A DNA stretch of 64,000 nucleotides from Lachnoclostridium sp. An138 (GTDB lineage Bacteria > Bacillota > Clostridia > Lachnospirales > Lachnospiraceae). The stretch lies in contig NZ_NFLF01000016.1 of the NCBI RefSeq assembly GCF_002160765.1, positions 1 to 64,000 on the forward strand, written 5' to 3'. Position 1 is the stretch's first letter. Every line of letters begins with the position of its first letter. The position numbers were made by a program, and so were the translations under genes. The notes below the pieces were generated by a model. It searched no databases. It was not told the DNA's origin and saw nothing but the letters and a program-made list of their open reading frames with translations. Positions 63,813 through 64,000 of the stretch are shown here, in pieces.

Positions 63813-64000
63813 TTACTTGGAGTAGAGCTCGACGATAAGCATCTCATTTACCGGTACGTCGATGACCTCTCTGGACGGAAGCTCTTTCACAGTTCCCTTC
63901 AGAGCCTCCAGATCAGACTCCAGCCACTCCGGAACCAGTCTGCCGCCGGTTGCCTCTACGATATCCTTATATCTCTGAGAGCTCTTGCACTTCTCCTTGA
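63813..64000 (-). CDS. rpsD: 30S ribosomal protein S4, C-terminal part (cut by window edge)
   Basis: The last 62 codons are in the window, on the minus strand, ending at a TAA at 63813-63815. The peptide includes RYKDIVEATGGRLVPEWLE and ends VNEMLIVELYSK, the classic S4 C-terminus. The start lies beyond 64000. The following gene is rpoA, as expected. Confidence 0.95.
   Translation of the reverse strand, partial: KEKCKSSQRYKDIVEATGGRLVPEWLESDLEALKGTVKELPSREVIDVPVNEMLIVELYSK

Overview
The window is chromosomal DNA of a Gram-positive anaerobe of the class Clostridia, most likely the family Lachnospiraceae. The evidence is strong AGGAGG-type ribosome sites, two tandem type III glutamine synthetases, a lysine riboswitch ahead of dapAB, SipW/CalY-type surface proteins, a ribosomal protein L17 with an internal insertion, and the rpsD-rpoA-rplQ gene order. 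No rRNA, tRNA, CRISPR array, prophage or intact insertion sequence was found. Nearly all genes lie on the minus strand. The plus-strand exceptions are the DUF1622 gene, one XRE regulator, typA and the DeoR-type regulator.

Layout, left to right. 0.4-9.8 kb: a probable long minus-strand transcript starting at a strong promoter (9780-9808). It reads through a structured, terminator-bearing leader into potD, an atypical PII gene, potA, potB and potC, then a GNAT acetyltransferase, punA, cdd, a GT-C-like membrane protein and a methyltransferase. It joins polyamine uptake to nucleoside salvage. 9.8-20.5 kb: a sigma-factor remnant, a MoxR/VWA pair, asnS, two small envelope genes, a 275-bp nested inverted-repeat element, and a MarR-controlled heterodimeric ABC exporter. 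20.6-26.2 kb: a fibre-type surface locus with two SipW-like signal peptidases, CalY/TasA-like proteins, a sortase-type anchored protein and an acidic repeat protein. An XRE regulator sits at each end, and TCGT-N9-ACGA palindromes cover the divergent promoter region. 26.2-32.4 kb: a Lit-like membrane protein, an Rpn-family nuclease, and a Gld-like ABC system with acidic tails.

32.4-36 kb: dapB-dapA under a lysine riboswitch with a 20-bp direct repeat in the leader, cobO, and a tandem-OB SSB-like protein. 36.2-44.8 kb: typA, two glnN paralogues, a lipid kinase and hisC. 44.8-50.7 kb: a DUF2156 protein, an SGNH/MBOAT surface O-acylation pair, an aminotransferase and a HEPN/MNT pair. 50.9-61.9 kb: a sugar or polyol operon (binding protein, ABC ATPase, permease, Zn dehydrogenase, 2-hydroxyacid dehydrogenase, FGGY kinase, class II aldolase, MtlD-like dehydrogenase) with a divergent DeoR regulator. 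62-64 kb: rplQ, rpoA and the 3' part of rpsD.

The best candidates for undescribed biology are the SipW/CalY locus with its palindromic operators, the unclassified leader of the pot-PII operon, the polyol/sugar operon of unknown substrate, and the nested inverted-repeat element.
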